Shown here piece by piece: positions 25,404-34,205 of a stretch of 64,000 nt of DNA. Source of the DNA: Streptomyces sp. NRRL WC-3605 (GTDB taxonomy: Bacteria > Actinomycetota > Actinomycetes > Streptomycetales > Streptomycetaceae); NCBI RefSeq assembly GCF_001509795.1, contig NZ_LLZN01000067.1, forward strand, positions 1 through 64,000, written 5' to 3'. Position 1 is the stretch's first letter, and each line of letters opens with the position of its first letter. Made by a program: the position numbers and the translations under genes. Under the pieces are notes generated by a model. The model had not been told where the DNA came from. It did not search any database and saw only the letters and a program-made list of their open reading frames with translations.

Positions 25404-26684
25404 ATGAGGCTGACGGCCATCGAGGAAGGGCACCTGCGCAACGGGATGCCCGGGACCATCGGGATCGCGGGGCTGTTCCCCGCGGACGGGCCGCCGTTCG
25501 ACCTGGCGTGGCTGCGGGCCCGGGTCCGGGAGCGATGGGGCGGCCTGGAACGGATGAGCCTCGCCCTGCGGCCGCCCGCCGGCCCGGCCGCGTTCTCCGG
25601 GCACCGCTGGGCGGTCCGGCCGTTCGACCCCGCCGCGCACATCGCCTCCGACGACCGGGACCTGCACACGCTGCTGACCGACGCGGTGAGCCGGCCGCTG
25701 CCCGAGGACCGGCCGCTGTGGCGGCTGCTGGTGACGGAGCGGGCCACCGCGGACGGTGAGCGCGCCGTCGTCCTGCTCGCGCACCACGCCCTGCTCGACG
25801 GGCGGTCGCTGGAGACGCTGTTCCGGCTGCTGATGGACGACGCCGCGCCGCCCCGCCCGTCCGCGCCGGGCACCCCGCCCCGCCGGCGGCCCGTCCGCCC
25901 CGCCACCGTCGGCCGGGAACTGCGCGTCATCGGCGCCCGGGGCCGCGCTCTGCCCGCCCCGGCGGAGCGGTACGCGCCCTCGGTGGCCGTGGTGCGGCTC
26001 GACGCGCCCGTGATGCGCGCCGCGCGCCGCCAGCCCGAGGCCGGCCGGGGCGCCACCCTCAACGAACTGCTGCTCAGCAGCTTCGCCGGCGCCCTGCGCG
26101 CCCGGTACGGCCCGCTGCGTGCCTGGCCCGCCGGACCGGCCCCGCTCTTCGGCACCGTCCCCGTCGACCTGCGGGGCCGGCACGACGCGCAGCGGCTCGG
26201 CAACGGCGTCACCGCGCTGCGCATCCCGCTGCCCGTGGACCTGGACTCGCCGGTGGCGCGGCTGCGCGCCTGCCAGGAGGAGGTCGCGGCGTTCGACCAC
26301 CGCTGCGACGCGCACCGGGCGATCCTGCCGCCGCTGCTCGCCACCGCGCGGGCCATGCCGTGGCTGGCCGAGGTGATGGCCCGGCGCCTGGCCCGCCCCG
26401 AGCTGACCACCAGCCTGTGCACGGCCTTCAAGTGGCGGGACAACCCGAGCCGGCTGCACGGGAGCACCCTGGCCCGGGTCGTGCCCCTGCCGCAGCTCGC
26501 GACACCGGGCACCGCGAACCTGTGCCTGGTGCACTGCGCGGACACCTACACCCTCACCGTCGTCAGCCATCTGCGGGACGGGGACGCCGAGCTGCTCGGC
26601 GGCGTCGTTGCGCGGGAGCTGGCGTCGGTCGCGGCGTGCGAGGCACCGGCCGCACGTCCGGCGCGGGAGGTGCGGGCGCGGTGA
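25404..26684 (+). CDS. WS/DGAT-like acyltransferase, copy B
   Basis: 426 aa from ATG 25404 (SD GGGAGG); an upstream ATG at 25368 is less likely. It is a paralogue of copy A over the whole length, with an intact HHxxxDG motif (HHALLDG, second His H128), GATLNELLLSSFAGAL and LGN...IPLPVDLDSPVARLRAC. It closes the four-gene cluster. The paired acyltransferases around an ACP and KS suggest that the KS product is esterified or amidated, or that two acyl groups are joined. WS/DGAT proteins normally use acyl-CoA; ACP use here is inferred from context. Confidence 0.82.
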   Translation: MRLTAIEEGHLRNGMPGTIGIAGLFPADGPPFDLAWLRARVRERWGGLERMSLALRPPAGPAAFSGHRWAVRPFDPAAHIASDDRDLHTLLTDAVSRPLPEDRPLWRLLVTERATADGERAVVLLAHHALLDGRSLETLFRLLMDDAAPPRPSAPGTPPRRRPVRPATVGRELRVIGARGRALPAPAERYAPSVAVVRLDAPVMRAARRQPEAGRGATLNELLLSSFAGALRARYGPLRAWPAGPAPLFGTVPVDLRGRHDAQRLGNGVTALRIPLPVDLDSPVARLRACQEEVAAFDHRCDAHRAILPPLLATARAMPWLAEVMARRLARPELTTSLCTAFKWRDNPSRLHGSTLARVVPLPQLATPGTANLCLVHCADTYTLTVVSHLRDGDAELLGGVVARELASVAACEAPAARPAREVRAR

Positions 26685-26685
26685 G

Positions 26686-27183
26686 TCAGGACGGCGTGCG
26701 GGACGAGTCGGCGCCGCCCAGCGCGGCCAGCGCGTCGTCCGTCAGCCGGTACACCGTCCAGCCGTCCTGCGGGCGGGCGCCCAGGGACTCGTAGAAGGCG
26801 ATCGACGGGGCGTTCCAGTCGAGGACCGACCACTCCAGGCGCTGGTAGCCGCGCTCCACGCACAGCCGGGCCAGCTCGCTGAGCAGGGCCTTGCCGTGGC
26901 CGGCGCCCCGGGCGGCGGGGCGGACGTACAGGTCCTCCAGGTAGACGCCGTGCACCCCGCGCCAGGTGGAGAAGTTCAGGAACCACAGCGCGCAGCCGAC
27001 GGTCTCGCCGGTGTCGTCGTCGGCGGCGATGTGCGCGTACACGGCGGGGCGCTCGCCGAACAGGGCCTCGTGCAGCTGCTCCGGGGTCGCCCTGGCCTCG
27101 TGCGGCACCTTCTCGTAGGCGGCGAGCTCACGGATCAGGGTGTGCAGGGCGGGGACGTCGGCGGGGGTGGCGGTGCGAATCAT
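26686..27183 (-). CDS. GNAT-family N-acetyltransferase (diamine type)
   Basis: 165 aa, ATG 27183. The pattern resembles spermidine/diamine acetyltransferases: IRTATPADVPALHTLIRELAAYEK at the N-terminus, the acceptor strand ALWFLNFSTWRGVHGVYLEDLYV, and the acetyl-CoA loop RPAARGAGHGKALL. The 27193-28077 gene follows 9 bp upstream on the same strand, so the two may form an operon. It probably acetylates a small amine; the substrate is unproven. Confidence 0.88.
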   Translation of the reverse strand: MIRTATPADVPALHTLIRELAAYEKVPHEARATPEQLHEALFGERPAVYAHIAADDDTGETVGCALWFLNFSTWRGVHGVYLEDLYVRPAARGAGHGKALLSELARLCVERGYQRLEWSVLDWNAPSIAFYESLGARPQDGWTVYRLTDDALAALGGADSSRTPS

Positions 27184-27192
27184 GGTCGGAGG

Positions 27193-28077
27193 CTAACCGC
27201 CGGCCGCGCGCAGCCGCGCGGCGATCTCGAACAGGTGCTCGTCGAGGGGGCGGCCGTCCTCGACGTCCCACAGGCAGTTCTGCAGCAGACGGCCGTACGT
27301 CCAGGCCAGCGCGCGGGCCCGGTCCAGGCCGAGGACGTCGGTCATGGCGTCGAAGCGCCACACGACGTCGTCGGCGTCGAAGCGGTTGTCCAGGGCGGGC
27401 CACAGCTCGAATCCGGGGTCGCCGGCGAGCGGCTTGGGGTCGATCGCCAGCCAGGGGGCGCGTGCGGAGGCGAGGACGTTCCCCTCGTGCAGGTCCCAGT
27501 GGAGCAGGCGGTCGCCGGGCTCGTCGGCGACCTCCCGTACGGCGGCGGCGCAGTCGGCGAGCAGGCGGCGGGCTCGCGGGTCCGTGACCCGGTGCAGGGC
27601 GCGGGGGGTGCGCTCCAGCATGCCGTGCGCGATGTCGCCGAGGCGGCGCAGGCCCGGCGGAGCGGTGAACGACGTCAGATGGGCGAGGAGACCGGCGATG
27701 GCCAGCACGGAGCCGTGGGCGTCCAGGGCCGCGAGGGAGCGGGTGGGGTCGAGGCGTTCGAGGAGCATCGTGCCGGTGGCCGGGTCGTGGTCGAGGAGAC
27801 GGACCGCGCCGTCGCCGTCCCAGTGGCGCAGCGCGACCGGCTCGCCCGCCGTCTCGTGGTCGAGGAGCTGCAGCTTCAGCGCGGCGGGGGTGCCGTCGCG
27901 CCGGGTCACCGGGACGACCAGCGCGGCGACCCCGTGCATCGGCCGTCCGTCGGCGGTCAGCTCCCAGCGGTCCAGGAAATCGGCCGTGAGCCGGGGGAGC
28001 GCGGCGACGAAGGCGCGGCCCGCCTCCCCGTTGTACTCCTGCTGCGACGCGGCGAGCTCGGCCGGGACCTCGATCAT
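27193..28077 (-). CDS. aminoglycoside/hydroxyurea-type phosphotransferase
   Basis: 294-aa kinase of the APH(6)/hydroxyurea-resistance family. The catalytic loop HWDLHEGNV and the metal-binding stretch LAIDPKPLAGDPGFELW are intact, and the N-lobe (LKLQLLDHETAGEPVALRHW, a Lys and Glu pair) is recognisable. Members phosphorylate streptomycin or hydroxyurea, but most chromosomal Streptomyces copies have unknown substrates. It is transcribed with the diamine-type GNAT. Resistance should not be assumed. Confidence 0.88.
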   Translation of the reverse strand: MIEVPAELAASQQEYNGEAGRAFVAALPRLTADFLDRWELTADGRPMHGVAALVVPVTRRDGTPAALKLQLLDHETAGEPVALRHWDGDGAVRLLDHDPATGTMLLERLDPTRSLAALDAHGSVLAIAGLLAHLTSFTAPPGLRRLGDIAHGMLERTPRALHRVTDPRARRLLADCAAAVREVADEPGDRLLHWDLHEGNVLASARAPWLAIDPKPLAGDPGFELWPALDNRFDADDVVWRFDAMTDVLGLDRARALAWTYGRLLQNCLWDVEDGRPLDEHLFEIAARLRAAGG

Positions 28078-28130
28078 TCCGGGACCTTATCGGGCTCCCG
28101 GAATCGGCTCCCGCGAATTACCGTCCTGGC

Positions 28131-29537
28131 ATGAGCAGATCGGACAGTGGTGCGGTGAACGGCGGCATCTCCTTCTGGTACGCCGACGACGGCCTGCCCG
28201 CGGTGCGTGAGCCGCTGGCCGGGGACGCCTCGGCGGACGTGGTGATCGTGGGCGGCGGATACACGGGGCTGTGGACCGCGTACTACCTGAAGAAGGCGGT
28301 CCCCTTCCTGCGGATCACCGTCCTGGAGCAGCGCTTCTGCGGGTACGGCGCGTCCGGGCGCAACGGCGGCTGGCTGTACAACGGCGTCGCGGGCCGCGAC
28401 CGGTACGCGAGGCTGCACGGGCAGGAGGCGGCCGTACGGCTCCAGCGGGCCATGAACGACACCGTCGACGAGGTCGTCCGGGTCGCCGGGGAGGAGGGCT
28501 TCGACGCGGGCGTCCACAAGGGCGGCGTCCTGGAGGTCGCCCGCACGCCCGCGCAGTGGGCGCGGCTGAAGGCGTTCCACGAGCACGAGCTGGCGTACGG
28601 CGAGAAGGACCGGGAGCTGTACGGCGCCCGGGAGACGGCCGAGCGGATCCGGGTGGCCGACGCCGTCGGCTCGACGTGGACGCCGCACGGCGCGCGCGTG
28701 CACCCCGTGAAGCTGGTCAAGGCGCTCGCGGCGGCTGTCGAGGCCCTGGGCGTGACCATCCACGAGCTGACCCCGGTCACCGAGATACGGCCGAAGCACG
28801 CCGTCACCCCGTACGGCACCGTGCGCGCGCCCTATGTGCTGCGCTGCACCGAGGGGTTCACGGCGAGCCTGAAGGGCCAGCGGCGCACCTGGCTGCCCAT
28901 GAACTCCTCGATGATCGCCACCGAGCCGCTGACCGACGAGCAGTGGGCGTCGGTCGGCTGGGAGGGGCGCGAGACGCTCGGGGACATGGCGCACGCCTAC
29001 ATGTACGCGCAGCGCACGGCCGACGGGCGGATCGCGCTGGGCGGGCGGGGTGTGCCGTACCGCTTCGGGTCGCGCACGGACAACGACGGGCGCACCCGGC
29101 CGGAGACCGTCGAGGCGCTGCGGGACGTCCTGGTCGGGTTCTTCCCGTCGCTGGCCGGGGTGCGGGTCGCCCACGCCTGGTCGGGGGTGCTGGGCGTGCC
29201 GCGCGACTGGTGCGCGACGGTGACGCTGGACCGGTCGACCGGGCTCGGCTGGGCGGGCGGGTACGTCGGCTCCGGCGTGGCCACGGCGAACCTGGCGGCC
29301 CGCACCCTGCGCGACCTCGTCCAGCAGGACTCGGGCCAGGGCGGCAGGACCGACCTCACCGAACTGCCCTGGGCCGGGCACAAGGTGCGCAAGTGGGAGC
29401 CGGAGCCGCTGCGCTGGCTGGGCGTCCACGGCCTGTACGCCGCCTACCGCGCGGCCGACCGCAGGGAGCGGGGCACGAGCAGCGCCGAGTCGTCCCGGCT
29501 GGCCCGGGTGGCGGACCGGGTGGCGGGGCGGCACTGA
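28131..29537 (+). CDS. FAD-dependent amine oxidoreductase (DAO family)
   Basis: 468 aa. The dinucleotide-binding motif is VVIVGGGYTGLWTAYYL, then the adenosine-contacting Glu (LEQRFCGYGASGRNGG). The C-terminal FAD-binding part is GYVGSGVATANLAARTL. It resembles gamma-glutamylputrescine oxidase (PuuB) and related amine oxidases. With a diamine-type acetyltransferase and a kinase next door, a polyamine or amine catabolic role is plausible but inferred. The ATG has no strong SD. Confidence 0.88.
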   Translation: MSRSDSGAVNGGISFWYADDGLPAVREPLAGDASADVVIVGGGYTGLWTAYYLKKAVPFLRITVLEQRFCGYGASGRNGGWLYNGVAGRDRYARLHGQEAAVRLQRAMNDTVDEVVRVAGEEGFDAGVHKGGVLEVARTPAQWARLKAFHEHELAYGEKDRELYGARETAERIRVADAVGSTWTPHGARVHPVKLVKALAAAVEALGVTIHELTPVTEIRPKHAVTPYGTVRAPYVLRCTEGFTASLKGQRRTWLPMNSSMIATEPLTDEQWASVGWEGRETLGDMAHAYMYAQRTADGRIALGGRGVPYRFGSRTDNDGRTRPETVEALRDVLVGFFPSLAGVRVAHAWSGVLGVPRDWCATVTLDRSTGLGWAGGYVGSGVATANLAARTLRDLVQQDSGQGGRTDLTELPWAGHKVRKWEPEPLRWLGVHGLYAAYRAADRRERGTSSAESSRLARVADRVAGRH

Positions 29538-29550
29538 CGCACAGCCCCGC

Positions 29551-31119
29551 TCAGGTCGCCGGTTCCTCCTGCCGGGCCGGGCGGGGGGTGTCGTGGCCCG
29601 GGGGTTTGGCCGTCACCATCACGGCGGCCACGATGCCGGCCAGGAGCATGATGGCGGCGGCCCACCAGATGGCGACCGTGTAGCCGTGCACGATGCCCTG
29701 CTGGGTGACCAGGCGGCGGTCGGCGGGGTTCAGGAGGTGGGCCGTGATGTAGGCGGTCGAGCTGGTGGTGGCGATGGTGTTCAGCAGGGCCGTGCCGATC
29801 GAACCGCCGACCTGCTGGGAGGTGTTGACGGTCGCCGACGTCACCCCGGAGTCCTGTGGTGCCACGCCCGCCGTCGCCGTGGCGAACACCGGCATGAAGA
29901 CCAGGCCCATGCCGAGCCCCATGAGGATCAGGGCGGGCAGGACGTGCGGCGCGTACGAGGAGTCGACGGTGAGCTGGGTCAGCAGCACCATGCCGATCGC
30001 GGCCAGCAGGGCGCCCGGGGCCATCAGCAGGCGGGGCGGCACATGGTCCAGGAGGCGGGCGGCGATCTGCGTGGAGCCGACGATGATGGCGGCCGTCAGG
30101 GGCAGGAAGGCCAGCCCGGTCATCACGGGGCTGTAGCCGAGGATGACCTGCAGGTAGTAGGTCATGAAGAGGAACAGGCCGAACAGGCCGATGACCGCGA
30201 GGGCCATGGTCAGGAAGCAGCCGGCCCGGTTGCGGTCCCTGACGATGTGCAGCGGCAGCAGCGGGACCGGGGCGCGGGTCTGCCAGGCGACGAACGCCAC
30301 GAGCAGGACGACGCCCGCCGCGAACAGGGCCAGCACGAGCGGGTCGGTCCAGCCGCGCGGCTCGGCCTCGGCGAAGCCGTAGACGATCGCGACCAGTCCG
30401 CCGCAGCCCAGAATCACGCCGGGCACGTCGAGCCGGGCGCCCTTGTGGACGGGGCTGTCGTGGAGCAGGGCGAAGGCGCCGAAGACGGCGATCACGGCGA
30501 TCGGCACGTTGACGTACAGGCACCAGCGCCAGTCCAGGTACTCGGTGAGCACGCCGCCGACGATGAACCCGATGGCGCTGCCGCTGCCGGCCAGGGCGCC
30601 GTAGATGCCGAACGCCTTCCCTCGCTCCTTGGGATCGGTGAAGGTCGTGGTCAGCAACGACAGGGCGGACGGGGCGAGTACGGCGGCGAAGACGCCCTGG
30701 AGGGCGCGGGCGCCGAACAGCATCCCGGAGGAGGCGGCGGCGCCGCCCAGCGCGGACGCGGCGGCGAAGCCGATCAGGCCGATGATGAACGTGCGTTTTC
30801 GGCCCGCCAGGTCTGCTATGCGCCCGCCGAGGAGCAGGAGCCCTCCGAACGCCAGCGTGTACGCCGTGATGACCCACTGCCGGTCGCCGTCGGAGATGCC
30901 GAGGTCCTCCTGGGCGGAGGGGAGCGCGATGTTCACGATGGTCGCGTCGAGGACCACCATGAGCTGCGCGAGCGCGATGACCACCAGGCCCCACCAGCGA
31001 CGGGGGTCTGCTTCCCGGGCTGTTTCACCCGTTCGGGTGACTGTCATCTGGCCAGAAGACCATGGTTCCGCAGACGTCGCATCTGGGGCGGTGGGCCTTC
31101 GCGGGCGGGGAGCGGTCAT
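29551..31119 (-). CDS. MFS exporter, DHA2 (EmrB/QacA) family
   Basis: 522-aa, 14-TM proton-coupled drug exporter. Motif A is GRIADLAGRKRT and motif C is the GAL(A)GSGSAIGFIVGG region; the first helix carries MVVLDATIVNIALP, typical of DHA2. The start at 31119 overlaps the upstream reductase stop (ATGA), favouring it over ATG 31047. The last residues form a cytoplasmic Pro/Arg tail. The operon order is FAD protein - reductase - exporter. Confidence 0.9.
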   Translation of the reverse strand: MTAPRPRRPTAPDATSAEPWSSGQMTVTRTGETAREADPRRWWGLVVIALAQLMVVLDATIVNIALPSAQEDLGISDGDRQWVITAYTLAFGGLLLLGGRIADLAGRKRTFIIGLIGFAAASALGGAAASSGMLFGARALQGVFAAVLAPSALSLLTTTFTDPKERGKAFGIYGALAGSGSAIGFIVGGVLTEYLDWRWCLYVNVPIAVIAVFGAFALLHDSPVHKGARLDVPGVILGCGGLVAIVYGFAEAEPRGWTDPLVLALFAAGVVLLVAFVAWQTRAPVPLLPLHIVRDRNRAGCFLTMALAVIGLFGLFLFMTYYLQVILGYSPVMTGLAFLPLTAAIIVGSTQIAARLLDHVPPRLLMAPGALLAAIGMVLLTQLTVDSSYAPHVLPALILMGLGMGLVFMPVFATATAGVAPQDSGVTSATVNTSQQVGGSIGTALLNTIATTSSTAYITAHLLNPADRRLVTQQGIVHGYTVAIWWAAAIMLLAGIVAAVMVTAKPPGHDTPRPARQEEPAT

Positions 31120-32096
31120 GGTTCCAGCACCACCTTTCCGGTGGTCGCGCGGGTCTCCAGGGCGCGATGGGCGGCCGCGGCCCCGGCGAGCGGGAAGCGC
31201 TGGACGGCTGGGACGAGACGGCCCGCGGCGGCCTCGGTGAGGGCGCGCAGTTCCAGGGTCCGCATCGGGTCGGGGCCGCCGGCCCGCCGCAGCATCACGG
31301 GGCCCAGGACCTGCTCGGAGACGCCCTCGACGAGGTGGGGGCCGCCGCCGCGCAGGCCCTCGCCGGACCAGCCGAACACCAGGTGCCGGCCGCCGGGACC
31401 GAGCAGGTCCACGCTCGCGCGGGCCACGTCGCCGCCGACGCCGTCGAGGACGAGGGTGGCGGGCCGTCCGCCGAGGAAGGCGCGCACCTTCTCCGGCCAG
31501 CCGGGGTCCGTGTAGTCGACGGCGAGGTCGGCGCCGTTCTCGCGGACCCGCGCGGTCTTCTCCGGTCCGCCGGCCAGACCGACGACGACGGCCCCGGCGT
31601 TCTTCGCGTACTGCACGAGGAGGGTGCCGATGCCGCCGGCCGCGGCCGGGATCACGGCCACCGTGTCCGGCCCGAACGCGGCGAACTGGACGATCCCCAG
31701 CGCCGTACGGCCCGTGCCGATCATGGCGACGGCCTGCGCGAAGTCCAGGTTCTCCGGGATCTCGTGGACCCGCTCGACGTCCGTGACGGCGAGCTCGGCG
31801 TAGCCGCCCGGCGCGAAGCCGAGGTGGGCGACGACCCGCTTGCCGAGCCAGAGCGCGGCGACGCCCTCGCCGAGGGACTCCACCACGCCGGCGACCTCGC
31901 GGCCGGGGATGGTGGGCAGCGGTGTCGGCTCGGGCGCCGGGCCCTGGAAGCCCTCGCGCAGGGCCGTGTCGAGGAGGTGGACGCCGGCGGCCCGGACGGC
32001 GATCCGGACCTGGCCGGGGGCCGGGCGCGGGTCGGCCGTCTCCTCGTAGGCGAGATTCTCGGCCGGGCCGAAGGCGTGCAGGCGGATGGCGTGCAT
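31116..32096 (-). CDS. zinc-independent quinone oxidoreductase (MDR)
   Basis: 326-aa medium-chain NADPH:quinone oxidoreductase. The GroES-like N-domain lacks catalytic zinc Cys ligands (VHLLDTALREG in place of the zinc site), and the Rossmann motif is AAAGGIGTLLVQYAKNAGA. ATG 32096 was chosen for its GGGGGA SD and conserved MHAIRLHAFG start. Reduces quinones or enones. Coupled to the downstream exporter. Confidence 0.9.
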   Translation of the reverse strand: MHAIRLHAFGPAENLAYEETADPRPAPGQVRIAVRAAGVHLLDTALREGFQGPAPEPTPLPTIPGREVAGVVESLGEGVAALWLGKRVVAHLGFAPGGYAELAVTDVERVHEIPENLDFAQAVAMIGTGRTALGIVQFAAFGPDTVAVIPAAAGGIGTLLVQYAKNAGAVVVGLAGGPEKTARVRENGADLAVDYTDPGWPEKVRAFLGGRPATLVLDGVGGDVARASVDLLGPGGRHLVFGWSGEGLRGGGPHLVEGVSEQVLGPVMLRRAGGPDPMRTLELRALTEAAAGRLVPAVQRFPLAGAAAAHRALETRATTGKVVLEP

Positions 32097-32173
32097 CGTG
32101 GGTCCCCCATCGGTGTGGGCAGGTCGGTCGGTCTCCCGCCGGGCGGGCGGGGCGCTGCGACGATGCTCCGACC

Positions 32174-33334
32174 TCAAGCTCGCTTGAGGTCAAGGGCGTG
32201 CCGGCCGAGGGCCAGGGACACCGCCGTGAGCGCGCTGGTGAAGGACACCTCGGACAGCACGCCCGGCGCGGCGACCTGATCGCCCGCCAGGTAGACGCCG
32301 TCGCCTCGGTCCACGGCCGGCCGGTCCCGCCAGCTGGTGCCGGGCAGGTCCACGGCACCGGTCCGGCCGCTCGCGACGGCATCGCGCCGCCAGGTGACCC
32401 GCTCGCGCCAGCCGGGGAAACCGAGGTCGAGGAGCTGCTCGGCGCGGGCGGCGCCGTCCGCGCGCGACTCGCCCGGGGCGAGCGGGATCTGGCCCTGGAT
32501 CAGCTGCTCGCCGACCGGCGCGAGCGACGGGTCCTGGGCGGTGAACCGCTCCAGCCAGCCCGGCGCGTCCAGGTCGGAGACGACGAAGGCGTCACCGCGC
32601 CGGCCGCGCAGCGCGAGGTCGATCAGGGCCGTCCGGCCGCCGGGCCAGGTCAGCGAGTCGTCCCGCAGCAGACGCCGGGCGGCGGCCAGCGAGGTGGCGA
32701 CGACGACCGGGGTGTCCGTCGGCAACGTGTCGACCCGGGCCAGGGTCTCGACGCGGACCCCGAGGTTCCACGCCCGCGCCGCCATCCGGTCGATCACCGT
32801 CGCCCAGCCGCCCCGCGGGTAGTGCGCCTCCGGGGGCAGCCGGGTGGCCCGGCGCAGCCGCTCCTGCACGAACGCGGCGGACAGGGCACCGGGGTCGTGG
32901 TGGAACAGCGCGACCGCCGCGTAGTGCGCGGCCACCCGCGCGGCCTCCTCGCCCGCGACACCGGTCGCCCAGGTGAGGAAGTCCAGGTCGACGGGTGCCT
33001 GCGGCAGGCCCGGCCGCAGCGGTTTCAGCAGCGCGAGGGGCGGGGTGCGGCGCAGTGCGCCCCGGTACCGCAGCCGGAACCGGGCCGCCTCCAGCGGTGG
33101 GATCGGCGCGAGCGGGCCGATCAGGTCCCGCTGCGCGAGCCACGCCCAGTGCGGGCCGCCCTTGTACAGGGCGTGCGGCCCCTCGTTCGTCCGGTACGGC
33201 CCCTCCGCGGTGCGGGCCCGGCCGCCGAGGGTGTGGTGCGCCTCGTACACGGTGACCTGGGCGCCCGCTTCGGCGGCGGTGATGGCCGCGGTGAGCCCGG
33301 CGAAGCCGCCGCCGATGACGGTGATGCGGTGCAT
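32174..33334 (-). CDS. phytoene-desaturase-like FAD oxidoreductase
   Basis: 386 aa from ATG 33334 (SD GGGAG). The N-terminal FAD motif is HRITVIGGGFAGLTAAITAAEAGA with the Glu in VYEAHHTLGGRARTA, and the C-terminal FAD contact is GDGVYLAGDQVAAPG. It resembles NAD(P)-binding Rossmann/carotenoid-desaturase-type amine oxidoreductases but is shorter than CrtI (about 500 aa), so the substrate is unknown. No carotenoid genes are near. First gene of a minus-strand unit with the reductase and the exporter. Confidence 0.86.
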   Translation of the reverse strand: MHRITVIGGGFAGLTAAITAAEAGAQVTVYEAHHTLGGRARTAEGPYRTNEGPHALYKGGPHWAWLAQRDLIGPLAPIPPLEAARFRLRYRGALRRTPPLALLKPLRPGLPQAPVDLDFLTWATGVAGEEAARVAAHYAAVALFHHDPGALSAAFVQERLRRATRLPPEAHYPRGGWATVIDRMAARAWNLGVRVETLARVDTLPTDTPVVVATSLAAARRLLRDDSLTWPGGRTALIDLALRGRRGDAFVVSDLDAPGWLERFTAQDPSLAPVGEQLIQGQIPLAPGESRADGAARAEQLLDLGFPGWRERVTWRRDAVASGRTGAVDLPGTSWRDRPAVDRGDGVYLAGDQVAAPGVLSEVSFTSALTAVSLALGRHALDLKRA

Positions 33335-33475
33335 GGCTGGGGGTCTCCCTCGCTCTCGGTGCGCCCGTGGGCCTGCCTCTTCCGGTACGACGGCGCGGGC
33401 GTCCCCGGATGTGACATCGGCGGACACCCCGGGGATCGGCGCAGGTGACGGGCGTTGTCAGTGGCGGGGTGCAGC

Positions 33476-34186
33476 ATGGTGCGCATGGCGAGAAGAGCGA
33501 GGGGCGCGGGAGCGGCGGGCGGTCCGGGGCGCGGGGGTGTGCCGGGCGCGCGGCGGCCGGAGCTGCGGCTGCCGCCGCTGGAGCCGTACGGGGGCGGCGG
33601 ACTGGAGCCGGACGGCGACTACGACGGGCTGGAGTTCCCGGAGGCGGACCTCTCCGAGCAGGACGGCGGGGGCGCCCGGTTCATGGACTGCGCGCTGCGC
33701 GGCTGTGTGCTGGACGGGACGCGGCTGCGGTACGCCCGGATCCTCGACTCGGTGCTCTCCGCGCCGCGCGGGGTCGGCACGGACCTCGCCGAGGCGACCC
33801 TGCGGGACGTCGAGGTGCTGGACGCCCGTCTGGGCGGGACCCAGGCGCACGGGTCCGTGCTGGAGCGGGTGGTGGTCAGGGGCGGCAAGATCGACTATCT
33901 GAATCTGCGCAAGGCGAAGCTCAGGGACGTGGTCTTCGAGGGCTGTGTCCTGGTCGAGCCGGACTTCGGGGGCGCCCGCCTGGAGCGGGTGGAGTTCGTG
34001 GACTGCGTGCTGCGCGGGGCCGACCTCACGGGGGCGACGCTGACCGACGTGGATCTGCGCGGGGCGAGTGAGCTGGACATCGCGGGCGGCCTGGACCGGC
34101 TGTCCGGGGCCGTGATCAGCACGGGTCAGCTGCTCGACCTGGCACCGGCGCTGGCCGCGCAGCTGGGCCTGCGCGTGGAGGGGTGA
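33476..34186 (+). CDS. pentapeptide-repeat protein
   Basis: 236 aa; the start at ATG 33476 is a best guess (ATG 33485 is possible). After a basic, Gly/Pro-rich N-terminus, residues about 60-220 are A(D/N)LxX-type pentapeptide repeats (DLSEQ, ARFMDCAL, ADLTGATLTDVDLRGA), interrupted in the centre. They would form a right-handed beta-helix. Some family members mimic DNA and protect gyrase; most are of unknown role. Nothing shows a membrane anchor. Confidence 0.85.
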   Translation: MVRMARRARGAGAAGGPGRGGVPGARRPELRLPPLEPYGGGGLEPDGDYDGLEFPEADLSEQDGGGARFMDCALRGCVLDGTRLRYARILDSVLSAPRGVGTDLAEATLRDVEVLDARLGGTQAHGSVLERVVVRGGKIDYLNLRKAKLRDVVFEGCVLVEPDFGGARLERVEFVDCVLRGADLTGATLTDVDLRGASELDIAGGLDRLSGAVISTGQLLDLAPALAAQLGLRVEG

Positions 34187-34205
34187 CGGGCGCGCGGCCC
34201 GCGTC

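Noticed and set aside
27193-28077. Antibiotic-resistance determinant
   Set aside because: The kinase belongs to a family with many non-resistance chromosomal members, and there is no linked antibiotic biosynthesis; resistance is unproven.
29551-32096. One giant fusion of exporter and reductase
   Set aside because: The open frame extends through both genes only because GC-rich antisense and alternative frames stay open. ATGA overlap and separate SDs show two genes.
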